Assembly: GCA_020724265.1 (NCBI GenBank)
Contig: DYHH01000024.1
Span: 1-61,543, forward strand
DNA: 61,543 nt
Source of the DNA: Melioribacter roseus
Lineage (GTDB): Bacteria > Bacteroidota > Ignavibacteria > Ignavibacteriales > Melioribacteraceae
Direction of reading: 5' to 3'
Shown: positions 17,882-27,188 of the stretch, piece after piece
Position numbering within the stretch: the first letter of the stretch is position 1
Layout: each line of letters opens with the position of its first letter
Notes under the pieces: model-generated
What the model was told of the DNA's origin: nothing
Database searches by the model: none
What the model saw: only the letters and a program-made list of their open reading frames with translations
Position numbers and translations under genes: made by a program

Positions 17882-19183
17882 ATGATCAATCTTTATGTAG
17901 TTGGAACCGGTTTAGAAAGCCTTGTGCATCTAGAAAAAATAACTTCCAAACTTGTTGAAGAATTAGTTAATCAAAATTTTTCAATTTCGTTTCAAGGATA
18001 TTATAACTCGTCCTCATTATTAAAAAATCATTTTAGAGATTTACAAGCGAATACAAATGCCGCGATTATAATTAACACCTCAGGAGGCACGGAAGATTTT
18101 ATAAAAACGATAACGACAAGTAGTAATTCTCCGATTCTTATTATAGCTGATCCCAAAGGAAATTCTTTTGCATCTTCTTTAGAATCATATGCCTATTTAA
18201 AAGAAAATCATAAACTCAAAATCGCTTATGGCAAAAATGATTCGGAGAAAATTGAAGCTGTTAAATTATTTTGTAATGTGATCTCCGCGATTGATAAGAT
18301 AAATAACGCTAATTTCTGTCTAATTGGTGAACCATCTGACTGGTTATTAACTTCAAAGAAATTTAACGATTTCGGAAAATTTAAAACAAAGTTTACAAAA
18401 CTCAGTATGAATGAAATAGTTAATAAAGTTAAAACGATTTCCGTAAATGAATATCAATTAGTAAAAGAAAATTGGGAATCGACATTTAATGAAATTTTAG
18501 TTGATGAAAATTCTTTAAGCGATTCAGCTAAAGTTTATCTGGCATTAAAAGAAATTGCTAAAGAAAATAAAGCTGATGTACTTTCGGTGAGATGTTTTGA
18601 TTTACTTCCTTATAATTACACAGCTTGTATGGGAATAAGTCTTTGCAACGATGAGGGAATAACTTCAGGCTGCGAAGGAGATATACCGACTACTTTTACA
18701 ATGATGGTTGCGCAATATTTAAGCGGACATGCGGTCTGGATGGCAAACCCATCTTCAATCAATTACGAGAATAATGAAATAACTTTTGCTCATTGTACTG
18801 TTCCGACTTCATTTCTTGCTGATATTTCTTTATCCGGATTAACGACGCACATGGAATCAAAGAAAAGTACAGCAATAAGAGGTCCACTTAATTCCGGTGA
18901 TGTTACAATTATGCGATTCTCAAGTTCATTCGATAAAGTTTTGGCAGTCACTGGAAGTATTAAAGAAAGTGATATGAAAGAGGAAAATCTTTGCAGAACA
19001 CAAGCTGTTATCCAAATTAATTGTGATGTAGAAAAATGGATTGAATCAACTTTAGGTAATCATCATGTTATAGTTTATGGAGATATTACTCCGGAATTAC
19101 AATCCTTTTGTGATTTTTCATGTATAGAGTTTTTCATTTTATCTTCTTCCAGTACCAAAGAAATTTCACCGGACTTGAATTAG
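17882..19183 (+). CDS. L-fucose isomerase-like (FucI/AraA fold) protein
   Basis: A 433-residue protein resembling the L-fucose/D-arabinose isomerase superfamily. The best-matching stretch is near residues 235-310: SVRCFDLLPY, then GCEGDIPTTFTMMVAQYLSGH and a conserved AHC-like segment. The glutamate of GCEGD is in the position of a metal ligand in this fold. The N-terminal half (IIINTSGGTEDF) matches the substrate-facing domain. It is not next to sugar kinases, aldolases or sugar transporters, so the substrate is open. It is followed 46 bases later by a histidine kinase gene. Confidence 0.65.
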   Translation: MINLYVVGTGLESLVHLEKITSKLVEELVNQNFSISFQGYYNSSSLLKNHFRDLQANTNAAIIINTSGGTEDFIKTITTSSNSPILIIADPKGNSFASSLESYAYLKENHKLKIAYGKNDSEKIEAVKLFCNVISAIDKINNANFCLIGEPSDWLLTSKKFNDFGKFKTKFTKLSMNEIVNKVKTISVNEYQLVKENWESTFNEILVDENSLSDSAKVYLALKEIAKENKADVLSVRCFDLLPYNYTACMGISLCNDEGITSGCEGDIPTTFTMMVAQYLSGHAVWMANPSSINYENNEITFAHCTVPTSFLADISLSGLTTHMESKKSTAIRGPLNSGDVTIMRFSSSFDKVLAVTGSIKESDMKEENLCRTQAVIQINCDVEKWIESTLGNHHVIVYGDITPELQSFCDFSCIEFFILSSSSTKEISPDLN

Positions 19184-19229
19184 ATTTTACAAAAATTATG
19201 TATTTTAAAGTATAGGTTTGGAATAGTCT

Positions 19230-20498
19230 ATGGAAATTGAAAAACCAATAAGACTTCAGATAGCTAAAAAAATAATTGAAATATTTGTCCCCTCTATGTT
19301 TGTAGCGGTCATATTGTTATTCTTTAATTTAATTATCTTCGACACGAGTCAACCTACTAGAGTTTTAATAATAGTGACAATATCGTTAATATCTCTTTAC
19401 AGCTTAAGGCTTTCACGCAAAAATCGTATTTGGCTTGCTACAAAAATATTTGTCTATAGTGCTTACATTATACTACTCATTGGCATGATATTAAATGGAG
19501 GAGTTTTTGCGCCTTCCTTTTTTGCATTGGGAATAATTGTATCTATCGTGGCTTGGCTCTATCCATCCCGTTTTGCTTACTCATTTGTTGGAATTACAAT
19601 AATTCTAACGGGAGCAATAATGGTACTTGAACTAAATGGAATGCTTGTCAGTATAAATACTCCCAGCCCTGAGGCGATGTGGATAACGATTTGTATTATC
19701 ATCACATTAATAGCAATGACATCAATTTATCCCAATAAAATGCTGCATGAAGCTCTCTTAAAAAGCGAGAAAAGTAAGGAAGAAATTTTAAAAGCAAAAC
19801 AAAGGATAGAAAGTGCGGATAAACTTAAAACAGAATTCCTTTCTCAAGTATCTCATGAAATAAGAACACCACTTAATTCAATAATTAGTTTTTCTAATTT
19901 GCTTAGATTGGAGACCGGAAAGATAATTCCGGAAGATTTGGCGAGAGGATTTTCAATTATTGAAAGATCAGGAGAGAGAATTATTCGAACTATTGACCTA
20001 TTAATTAATATGTCTCAAGTAATTACGAATTCATATGAAGCACATTTTTCAAAAATTGATATCGTTGAGTTAATCCAAACGGTAATTTTTGAGCAAAGAC
20101 AAAAAATTACGAAGGATATTAAACTTAATCTGATTACAAATTTAGAAAAGTGTTTTGTGAGTTTAGACCATTATTCTTTTACTCAAATTTTAAATAACCT
20201 TGTTGACAATGCTATTAAATTTACAAATGAAGGAAGAATAGATATAAAATTAGATAAATACGAAAGTAAAATTACTCTAAATGTTGAAGATACGGGAATA
20301 GGGATAACTAAAGAATTTATAGAAGAAATATTTACTCCTTTTTCTCAGGAGAGTAAAGGTTACTCAAGAAGTTATGAAGGAAATGGTCTTGGCATGTCTC
20401 TCGTTAAGGAATTTTGCAAGTTAAATAATATTGAAGTTTTTATTAGCAGTGAAAAAAATATTGGAACGACAGTGAGTCTCCACTTTAGCGCTGCTTAG
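19230..20498 (+). CDS. Membrane-bound sensor histidine kinase
   Basis: A 422-residue kinase. Six hydrophobic segments between residues 18 and 168 form an integral membrane sensor with almost no periplasmic loop. A short coiled linker leads to the dimerisation domain with H209 in FLSQVSHEIRTPLNSI. The ATPase domain has N-box ILNNLVDNAIKFTNEG, G1 VEDTGIGI and G2 GNGLGMSL. No response regulator gene is adjacent, so it is an orphan within this window. Confidence 0.93.
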   Translation: MEIEKPIRLQIAKKIIEIFVPSMFVAVILLFFNLIIFDTSQPTRVLIIVTISLISLYSLRLSRKNRIWLATKIFVYSAYIILLIGMILNGGVFAPSFFALGIIVSIVAWLYPSRFAYSFVGITIILTGAIMVLELNGMLVSINTPSPEAMWITICIIITLIAMTSIYPNKMLHEALLKSEKSKEEILKAKQRIESADKLKTEFLSQVSHEIRTPLNSIISFSNLLRLETGKIIPEDLARGFSIIERSGERIIRTIDLLINMSQVITNSYEAHFSKIDIVELIQTVIFEQRQKITKDIKLNLITNLEKCFVSLDHYSFTQILNNLVDNAIKFTNEGRIDIKLDKYESKITLNVEDTGIGITKEFIEEIFTPFSQESKGYSRSYEGNGLGMSLVKEFCKLNNIEVFISSEKNIGTTVSLHFSAA

Positions 20499-20538
20499 TT
20501 AAGTAAATCATGAAAAAGACAATCATTAATTTCTAAAA

Positions 20539-21282
20539 TCATTTCTCAGTATTAACAATTAATCCCATTCTCAATAGATCATAAAACTTACCATCAATTA
20601 AACATTCGTTTCTAAAAATTCCTTCGACTTTAAAGCCCAATTCTTGATTAAGTCTTATGTTTCTTACATTAGTTTGTAGAGTGTTTAGATAAATTTTCTG
20701 TAATCCTAAATTAGAAATGCCGTATTGTATCCAAAGTTTTGTAGCCTCTTTACCAAATCCTTTACCGCGGTATGCAGGTTCGCCGATTAATTTTCTAAGC
20801 TCACCTTTTTTTTGCGACTTGTCATAATCAAGGAATGCCATAATTCCGATAGGGGTATTATCTTTTAAAGTTATAATGCCGAGAATATGATTTTCGTCCT
20901 CTATTAATCTGTCTACATTATATGTTCTAATCGTTGCTCTGGTTAATATAAAATATCTACCGATGGCATCTTCCATCCAGCGTTTAAGATTGTCGGCATC
21001 CATATCTTTATTAAATTCCCTCACTACAATATTTTCACCTTTAAGAGGCAAAATAAATTTCAAATTAGGATCATAATAAACACTATTGATGTTGTTGCCG
21101 TTTTGAGAACCGGTATCAATTTTAATGGCACTGTCGAGAAGTAAGTTTGCAAGTTTAAGATAATCACCTTTCTGAAAGCCGATTTCTTTAGCTTCTTTAA
21201 TAATACTTTTTGCAATAACTTCAATTGAGAGTTCGTTAACTAATTTTTCTTTTAAAATCTTTTCTTCCATCGGGCAAACCAT
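20539..21282 (-). CDS. GNAT acetyltransferase with N-terminal helical extension
   Basis: A 247-residue protein. The C-terminal 160 residues are a RimJ/RimL-type GNAT domain with the acetyl-CoA loop YRGKGFGKEATKLWI and the typical ending NQELGFKVEGIFRNECLIDGKFYDLLRMGL. The first 80 residues are helical and not part of the fold (ELSIEVIAKSIIKEAKEIGF, then DYLKLANLLLDSAI). Their role is unknown. ATGs at 21282 and 21270 are both possible; neither has a good ribosome-binding site. Substrate not predictable. Confidence 0.8.
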   Translation of the reverse strand: MVCPMEEKILKEKLVNELSIEVIAKSIIKEAKEIGFQKGDYLKLANLLLDSAIKIDTGSQNGNNINSVYYDPNLKFILPLKGENIVVREFNKDMDADNLKRWMEDAIGRYFILTRATIRTYNVDRLIEDENHILGIITLKDNTPIGIMAFLDYDKSQKKGELRKLIGEPAYRGKGFGKEATKLWIQYGISNLGLQKIYLNTLQTNVRNIRLNQELGFKVEGIFRNECLIDGKFYDLLRMGLIVNTEK

Positions 21283-21588
21283 TTTTTTATTTTACTAACA
21301 TCAAAGTTAATCAATATTATCCATTGAGTATAATTAAAAGTTTTAGAACAATTTATGAGATGCAATGTAAAGAAAATGTCGGTAATTTCGACATGTGTGT
21401 TAAAATACAATTCTATATAATTTCATTCAGAATCATTATATTTAATTTAAAGTTTGTTTAGAAATAAATTCTTTACCATATTAAAAATTTGTGGGGGCGT
21501 AAAAACCTAACTAATAGATTTTTTTGATTTTTATGACACTCAACAAATTTTGCAAGCATTTATGTTCTGCAAAAAATGAAAATAATAA

Positions 21589-21636
21589 CTAAAACACCAT
21601 CTTTGCCGACTTCAAAATTCCTTGCTTCCACGGAAC
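21589..21636 (-). pseudogene. Relic: duplicated 3' end of an SDR epimerase gene
   Basis: These 48 bases match the last 48 bases of the epimerase gene at 22370-22417 in the same orientation, with eight mismatches and no gaps. Read in the gene's frame they encode [15 protein letters not shown] plus a stop, against [15 protein letters not shown] in the intact gene, so nearly all changes are synonymous. Similarity ends sharply on both sides. The toxin-antitoxin pair lies exactly between the two copies. The rest of the 21283-21731 interval holds only a six-base inverted repeat (21376-21394) and AT-rich sequence with nothing recognisable. Confidence 0.75.
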
Positions 21637-21731
21637 TGAATAGAAATACTACAATTAAGAAAATTTTGAATAAGGAATAGGAAGGTTGTTTTATTGAAGC
21701 AAAACTCAGATATTTAAAAGAAGCTAAAAAT

Positions 21732-22040
21732 ATGAGAAGCATTATGAATTATCAGCTAAATACAAGTGATGAACAAATAGCACAATACTGTACTAAAAAC
21801 GGAATTAAAAAACTTTCGTTTTTCGGCTCTGTACTTACTAACAAATTTACATCTGAAAGCGATATAGATATTCTCGTTGAGTTTGAAGATGAAAAAATAC
21901 CGGGACTCCTTGCTCTGACAAGAATGGAAAGAGAATTAAGCGAATTGTTTGGGCGAAAAGTTGATTTAAAAACTCCCGACGAATTAAGCAGTCATTTTAG
22001 GTCTGATGTTGTTAAAGAAGCTGAAGTTAAATATGGATAG
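21732..22040 (+). CDS. mntA: MNT-domain nucleotidyltransferase antitoxin (MntA-like)
   Basis: A 102-residue minimal nucleotidyltransferase. The signature is intact: G32-S33 in FFGSVLTNKF and the metal-binding D44 and D46 in SDIDILVEF. In the MntA-HepT systems this enzyme AMPylates the tyrosine of the HEPN toxin and so silences it. The toxin gene overlaps its end by eight bases. An internal ATG four codons in is also possible as a start. The pair is flanked by a duplicated epimerase 3' end, which suggests it was inserted. Confidence 0.88.
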   Translation: MRSIMNYQLNTSDEQIAQYCTKNGIKKLSFFGSVLTNKFTSESDIDILVEFEDEKIPGLLALTRMERELSELFGRKVDLKTPDELSSHFRSDVVKEAEVKYG

Positions 22041-22368
22041 AGCGGACAAAATTCGTATTCTACACATGATTGATGCTGCAGATGAAGCATTAAAATTTGC
22101 TGAGAATAAAACCATTGATGATTTTAGAAATAATAGAATGCTTGTATTATCAATCGTAAAGGATATTGAAATAATAGGGGAGGCAGCATCAAAAATTTCT
22201 CCTTCAACTAAAGTGAGATTTAATGACATTCCATGGAAAGACATTGTAGGAATGAGAAATCGGCTTATCCATGGTTATTTTGATGTTGACATCAGAGTGA
22301 TAAAACAAACTGTTGATAACGACATCCCTCAATTGCTGGCTCAACTAAAAGATATTCTCATTAATTAA
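22033..22368 (+). CDS. hepT: HEPN-domain toxin (HepT-like, DUF86)
   Basis: A 111-residue HEPN ribonuclease of the HepT/DUF86 group. The active motif is complete as R75-x4-H80-x-Y82 (RNRLIHGY); Y82 is the residue modified by the partner in studied systems. The ATG at 22033 overlaps the antitoxin stop (ATGGATAG) and removes nine upstream residues that lack similarity. The reading frame is undamaged, unlike the toxins of the HicA and RelE loci further along. The stop lies one base before the convergent epimerase stop. Confidence 0.88.
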   Translation: MDRADKIRILHMIDAADEALKFAENKTIDDFRNNRMLVLSIVKDIEIIGEAASKISPSTKVRFNDIPWKDIVGMRNRLIHGYFDVDIRVIKQTVDNDIPQLLAQLKDILIN

Positions 22369-22369
22369 A

Positions 22370-23407
22370 TTAAAACACCATCTTCGCTAATTTCAAAATA
22401 CCCTGCTTCCATGGAACCCTGTGTGAAACACCCGATTTATTTTTGAATGATTCCAAATTATCAAGATACCATTTGTAATTTCTAATCAATGCATCTTTAT
22501 TTGAGTATTTAGGAGCATAACCAAGTATCTTTTCAGCTTTTTCAATAGATACAAACGAATCTTTTGAAGCGGTTTCATAAACCCATTTGTAAAGTGGTGA
22601 GAGTTTTAAAGCTTCTAAAAATCTAAGAGTCCAAATGATAGGTTTTTCCGGAAGACCGATAATCTTCTTTCCGTGACCTGCATAATCAAGCACTGCTTGG
22701 TAATCTTCTTTCATCGTTGTGAACTCTTTTGCACCTATATTAAAAGTGTCGTTTACTTTTTCTGCGGGTAGAGTCATAGTTAAAAAAGTTGCTTCACATA
22801 AATCTTCAACGTCAAGTAATTGATAACGATTATTTCCATTACCTATCATCGGAAAGTTGTGACCGGTTAGTGCCCAATCGTATAATAATGCAAACACGCC
22901 CAACCTTTCCGGTCCAATAAAAGATTTTGGACGAAGTATGGGTACACACATTCCTTCCTTTCTGTATTCTTCACAAATTTCTTCAGCTTTAACTTTAGCT
23001 TTACCGTACGGACCAACACCATCAAGTTTATCGGTTTCGTAAAGTGGATGATGATCCGGTATCCCGTAAACCGCAGTAGATGAAATATGAATAAATCTAC
23101 TTACATTTTTTTGTTTTGAAATTTCGAGGAGCAGTTTTGTTCCGTCAATTCCAGTTGTCATAATTTCATTTTCTTCGTAAAGTGGAAGTGCCATAGCGGA
23201 GTGAATGACAATATCGCATCCCTCAATTGAATCTAAAACATCTTTCTCAATTCTAATATCACCAGTTACAATTTTAATTTTGTCAATTACATCGGGGTAA
23301 TCAAACTTTGCTACATCGAGAGAAACAACATCATATTCTTTTTTTAATAAAAAACGAATTAAATTAATCCCGAGAAATCCAGCACCACCCGTGACCAGTA
23401 CTTTCAT
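22370..23407 (-). CDS. NAD-dependent epimerase/dehydratase (extended SDR)
   Basis: A 345-residue extended short-chain dehydrogenase. The cofactor loop is TGGAGFLG at 6-13; the catalytic pair Y134-x3-K138 lies in GPYGKAK, with S109/S110 as the serine. It likely acts on a nucleotide sugar or a related hydroxylated substrate; residues 165-330 give no clear identity. The gene stands alone and is divergent from the DUF4412 gene. Its last 48 bases have a diverged copy 780 bases away. Confidence 0.88.
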   Translation of the reverse strand: MKVLVTGGAGFLGINLIRFLLKKEYDVVSLDVAKFDYPDVIDKIKIVTGDIRIEKDVLDSIEGCDIVIHSAMALPLYEENEIMTTGIDGTKLLLEISKQKNVSRFIHISSTAVYGIPDHHPLYETDKLDGVGPYGKAKVKAEEICEEYRKEGMCVPILRPKSFIGPERLGVFALLYDWALTGHNFPMIGNGNNRYQLLDVEDLCEATFLTMTLPAEKVNDTFNIGAKEFTTMKEDYQAVLDYAGHGKKIIGLPEKPIIWTLRFLEALKLSPLYKWVYETASKDSFVSIEKAEKILGYAPKYSNKDALIRNYKWYLDNLESFKNKSGVSHRVPWKQGILKLAKMVF

Positions 23408-23510
23408 TTTATATCCATTTTTAATGTTGTTAAGAGCACAAAATGTGTAATTGATTTTCCTATTAAGTATTCTTTTTTTATATTAAAATCTACAAACTAA
23501 AGGAGGAAAA

Positions 23511-24140
23511 ATGAAATTTGTTAAGATTATTCTCGCTATTTTATTCTTTTCTATTGCACTTGCAGGACAAGGATTTGAAGGTTTCGTTAAATATAAAATG
23601 GAAAGCGAAGGCGAAACTATGTTTATGAAATATTTTAAGAAAGGTGAAAGTGTCAGAATGGAACCAGAGATGGAAGGTGCAATGGGAGGTGCCGTTCTTT
23701 TTAAGGATGGGAAAACTTACATGTTGATGCCCCAGCAAAATATGTATATGGAATTCAATATGGATGAATATGAAAGCATGGAAGAAAAAGGAGAAGATTT
23801 CAAAGAACCTGTTAAAACAGGTGAAACAAAAGACATTCTTGGTTATTCATCTGAGAAATGGATTTTTGAAGATGAAGAACACACAACGGAAGTTTGGGCG
23901 GCAAAAGGTTTAGGTGAATTCATTTTTATGTCAACACCAATGGGTGAACAAGATATGCCGAAATGGTATAAAGATCTTTCGTCCGGAGGATTTTTCCCGA
24001 TGTTAATTATTGCTCGTGATAAAACAGGGAAAGTTGATGGAAGAATGGAAGTTGTTGAAATTAAAGAACAATCGATCTCATCAAGTATGTTTGATATTCC
24101 TGCAAACTTTCAAAAATTTAGTATGCCGGGTGGGTTTTAA
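23511..24140 (+). CDS. Exported DUF4412-like protein
   Basis: A 209-residue exported protein. A signal peptide covers residues 1-19 (ends ALAGQ). The mature part resembles DUF4412: FEGFVKYKMES at the start, repeated methionine- and glutamate-rich strands, and a DILGYSSEKWIF...EVWAAKGLGEF core. Methionine content is high (about 10 percent). GGAGG precedes the ATG. The next gene begins at the base after its stop codon, so they are co-transcribed. Function unknown, probably periplasmic. Confidence 0.8.
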   Translation: MKFVKIILAILFFSIALAGQGFEGFVKYKMESEGETMFMKYFKKGESVRMEPEMEGAMGGAVLFKDGKTYMLMPQQNMYMEFNMDEYESMEEKGEDFKEPVKTGETKDILGYSSEKWIFEDEEHTTEVWAAKGLGEFIFMSTPMGEQDMPKWYKDLSSGGFFPMLIIARDKTGKVDGRMEVVEIKEQSISSSMFDIPANFQKFSMPGGF

Positions 24141-25172
24141 TTGAAAAAAATTATTGCGGCAGTATTATTTTTATTTTTGATTTCATGTACCGAAAAATAT
24201 GATTTTCAAATTGATGATAGAACTCAATATAAGGTAATCTCTGAAATTGAGTTTAAGGAAATAAAAATAGAAGGTGAGATTGCCCATAGAGAATCAGAAA
24301 TATCCGGGCTTGCCTGGTATAATGATTATTTAATTTTACTGCCGCAGTTTCCTTTTAAATTTGGTGACGGATTAAGCGGTTCGCTTTTTTATATTCCCAA
24401 ATCAAAAATTATCTATCATCTTCAATCAAAATCTCAAACTCCACTAAAACCTGTGAAGCTCAAACTATACGCTGACGGATTAGAACAATTTAATCGCCGG
24501 GGTTCCGGGTATGAAGGAATTATTTTTAATGATAATGATGTATATATAGTTTTTGAATCGTACAAAAATTCTAATGCATTTGTTGTAAAAGGGGCGATTG
24601 ATTTTTTAAATAATTCAGTTACACTTGAAGCAGCTACTCTGCAGGAAATTGAAGTTCCGGCAAAACTTCCGAATCTTACCGCCGAAACAATAACAATGTT
24701 TGAAGATAGAATTCTTGTCATATATGAAGTAAATGGAATTAATTTAATTGAGAATCCCAAAGCAAAACTTTTTTCATCAGAACTTTCAAGTAGTACGGAA
24801 ATTTCATTGCCGAATATTGAATACCGCGTTACCGATGCAACCGAAATTGAAAAGGACAGCACGTTTTGGGTAATTAACTATCTATGGCCAGGCGAAATTA
24901 ATTTTATCAAACCGCATAATGATGTACTTTTTGATAAATACGGAATTGGAGAATCTCATAAAAATTTCCCATCAGTGGAAAGATTGGTAAAATTGAAAAT
25001 TAGAAATAACGAAATACTATTTGCCGATCAACAACCGATTTATATTCGATTAAATTCTAACCGTGGAAGTAGAAATTGGGAAGGATTAGTAAAATTAGAT
25101 GAAATTGGCTTTTTGGTGGCAACAGACATGTTCCCCCGTACAATTTTGGGCTTTATTCCTTATTCGGAATAA
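24141..25172 (+). CDS. Lipoprotein of unknown function, propeller-like
   Basis: A 343-residue lipoprotein starting with TTG at the base after the upstream stop. This start is supported because it begins a good lipoprotein signal (KKIIAAVLFLFLISC). The mature part has repeated beta strands and the segments SEISGLAWYNDYLILLPQFP, GYEGIIFNDNDVYIVFES and RNWEGLVKLDEIGFLVATD, a pattern like propeller proteins with an 'SGLA' and 'EGL' turn. The family was not recognised with confidence. It is coupled to the DUF4412 gene. Confidence 0.7.
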   Translation: MKKIIAAVLFLFLISCTEKYDFQIDDRTQYKVISEIEFKEIKIEGEIAHRESEISGLAWYNDYLILLPQFPFKFGDGLSGSLFYIPKSKIIYHLQSKSQTPLKPVKLKLYADGLEQFNRRGSGYEGIIFNDNDVYIVFESYKNSNAFVVKGAIDFLNNSVTLEAATLQEIEVPAKLPNLTAETITMFEDRILVIYEVNGINLIENPKAKLFSSELSSSTEISLPNIEYRVTDATEIEKDSTFWVINYLWPGEINFIKPHNDVLFDKYGIGESHKNFPSVERLVKLKIRNNEILFADQQPIYIRLNSNRGSRNWEGLVKLDEIGFLVATDMFPRTILGFIPYSE

Positions 25173-25205
25173 AATCAATTTTGAATTTCTACTTTAATTG
25201 AAATC

Positions 25206-25234
25206 TTGACTTTCCTAAAGAATCCGAATATATT
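25206..25234 (+). promoter_or_regulatory. Sigma-70-like promoter of the rplM operon
   Basis: TTGACT (25206-25211) and TATATT (25229-25234) are separated by exactly 17 bases, 40 bases before the rplM start. This is close to the classical sigma-70 consensus, although housekeeping promoters in Bacteroidota often differ. Confidence 0.65.
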
Positions 25235-25273
25235 TACAAGCTCTATAAAAATCTCTTTAACGGAGGATTTGTT

Positions 25274-25714
25274 TTGAAACAGGAAAAAATTACAAGGTTT
25301 GTTAAAACCGAAGAAGCTGATAGAAAATGGTATGTAGTTGATGCTACGGATCAGGTTTTAGGCAGATTAGCAACTAAAGTTGCAAGTGTTATTAGAGGAA
25401 AACACAAACCTTCTTTCACTCCTAATATGGATACCGGTGATTTTGTTGTTATTGTTAATGCTGATAAAGTGAAAATGACCGGAAAACGTGAATTATTGAA
25501 AACTTATTTTAGACATTCCGGTTATCCTGGTGGTGTTAAATTATTGACTTATCAGCAAATGAAAGAGAAACATCCCGAACGTATTGTCGAATTTGCAGTA
25601 AAAGGGATGCTTCCTAAAAATAAACTTGGAAGAAAATTAGGATTAAAATTAAAAGTTTATGTTGGTGCTGATCATCCTCATTCAGCACAAAAACCTGAAT
25701 TATTAAGTTTATAA
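25274..25714 (+). CDS. rplM: 50S ribosomal protein L13
   Basis: A 146-residue L13 of normal length. Family signatures include [19 protein letters not shown] near the start and the [21 protein letters not shown] segment. The start is TTG at 25274, ten bases after GGAGG; the initiating peptide [18 protein letters not shown] fits the family N-terminus. It is the first gene of the rplM-rpsI-rpsB-tsf series. Confidence 0.97.
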   Translation: MKQEKITRFVKTEEADRKWYVVDATDQVLGRLATKVASVIRGKHKPSFTPNMDTGDFVVIVNADKVKMTGKRELLKTYFRHSGYPGGVKLLTYQQMKEKHPERIVEFAVKGMLPKNKLGRKLGLKLKVYVGADHPHSAQKPELLSL

Positions 25715-25726
25715 AAGGTAGATTTA

Positions 25727-26113
25727 ATGACAGATAAAATATTTGTTGGACGAAGAAAAAATGCAACCGCCCGCGTATTTTTAAGAAGCGGCAGCGGAAA
25801 AGTTACAATCAACAAAAGAGAATTTGAGAATTACTTCCCGCTAAAAGATAATCGCGATGACGTAATCCTTCCCTTCAAGGTAACCGAAACTGCCGGTAAG
25901 TATGATGTTTACGTTAACGTAAACGGCGGCGGTGTTTCTGGTCAATCGGAAGCTATTAGACTTGGAATTGCAAGAGCACTTGAAAGTATTAACCCTGATT
26001 TTAGACCGGCTCTGAAAGCTGAGGGATTATTAAGAAGAGATCCTCGTATGGTTGAGCGTAAGAAATACGGTCGTCCGAAAGCTCGTAAAAGATTCCAGTT
26101 CTCTAAGAGATAA
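25727..26113 (+). CDS. rpsI: 30S ribosomal protein S9
   Basis: A 128-residue S9. The N-terminus [18 protein letters not shown] and the basic C-terminal tail [17 protein letters not shown], which reaches the ribosomal P-site, are both intact. It follows rplM after 12 bases, the usual order in bacteria. Confidence 0.98.
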   Translation: MTDKIFVGRRKNATARVFLRSGSGKVTINKREFENYFPLKDNRDDVILPFKVTETAGKYDVYVNVNGGGVSGQSEAIRLGIARALESINPDFRPALKAEGLLRRDPRMVERKKYGRPKARKRFQFSKR

Positions 26114-26226
26114 TTTTTATTTATTAATTAACAATATTCATATTCTCGGATCTGCCCCCTGTGTCTCGACCTGAAAACGGGATTAAAGGCGGAGTTGAAG
26201 GGAATAGAAGAAAAACAGGAGTAATC

Positions 26227-27177
26227 ATGCCAAAGTTAGAATTAACTAAGCTTATCGAAGCCGGTGCACATTTCGGGCACCTTACACGTCGTTGGAACCC
26301 TAAAATGAAACCTTACATTTTCATGGAGAAAAAAGGGATTCATATTATTGATCTAAAGAAAACTCAGCAAAAAGTTGAAGATGCAGCTAAAGCCGCTTAT
26401 GAAGTTGCTGCCAAAGGTCATAACTTTCTATTTGTAGGAACAAAGAAGCAGGCTAAAGGAGTAATTGCTGAACAAGCTAAAAGATCCGGTAGTCATTGGG
26501 TTAGTGAAAGGTGGCTTGGCGGAATGCTTACTAACTATAGTACTATTAGAAAAAGCATTAAGAGACTTCAAAATATTGAAAAGATGGAATCTGACGGAAC
26601 ATTTGAAAAGATTACCAAGAAAGAAGCACTGCATCTTTCGAGGGAACGTGATAAATTAAGAAAAGTACTCGATGGTGTTGAGAATATGGGAAGAGTTCCC
26701 GGTGCGATTTTTATTGTGGATATTAAAAAAGAATCTATTGCCATAAACGAAGCGTTGAGATTGAATATTCCGATTTTTGCAATTGTTGATACCAATTGTG
26801 ATCCTGATCCGATTGATTATATTATACCTGCTAACGATGATGCAGTTAGTACAGTTGAATTAATTACTAAAGAAATAGCAGATGCAATAATTGAAGGTAG
26901 CCAGAAAGCTAAGGAATTGAAAGCTGAAGAAAATGCAGAAAGAGAAAGACAGAAGAAAGTATCGGAAGAAAGTGAAGAAAAGAAAAAACCAAGAAAAGGA
27001 AAAATCAGAAAAGTAAATCTTGAAACCAAAGAAGAAAAAAAGATCGATAAAAAAGAACCGGAAAAAGTTGAAACGGAAACCAATACTCAAACTGTAGACT
27101 TAAAGCCAAATCAAGAGGAAGTAAAAACCGAAGAGGATAAAGGTAAATCCGAAGAAACCGAAACTGAGAAAAAATAA
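26227..27177 (+). CDS. rpsB: 30S ribosomal protein S2 with charged C-terminal tail
   Basis: A 316-residue S2. The ATG at 26227 has AGGAG upstream and starts the standard N-terminus [17 protein letters not shown]; an in-frame GTG at 26161 would add 22 unrelated residues. The globular part ends near residue 230 ([18 protein letters not shown]). The remaining 85 residues are nearly all Lys, Glu and Thr, low in complexity, and make the protein longer than typical S2 (about 240-260). The 113 bases between rpsI and this start may be a leader. Confidence 0.97.
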   Translation: MPKLELTKLIEAGAHFGHLTRRWNPKMKPYIFMEKKGIHIIDLKKTQQKVEDAAKAAYEVAAKGHNFLFVGTKKQAKGVIAEQAKRSGSHWVSERWLGGMLTNYSTIRKSIKRLQNIEKMESDGTFEKITKKEALHLSRERDKLRKVLDGVENMGRVPGAIFIVDIKKESIAINEALRLNIPIFAIVDTNCDPDPIDYIIPANDDAVSTVELITKEIADAIIEGSQKAKELKAEENAERERQKKVSEESEEKKKPRKGKIRKVNLETKEEKKIDKKEPEKVETETNTQTVDLKPNQEEVKTEEDKGKSEETETEKK

Positions 27178-27188
27178 GGATAAATAAA

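Noticed and set aside
21376-21394. ATGTCG...CGACAT inverted repeat in the long intergenic region
   Set aside because: Six-base arms in a 449-base AT-rich interval are likely by chance; no T-run follows.
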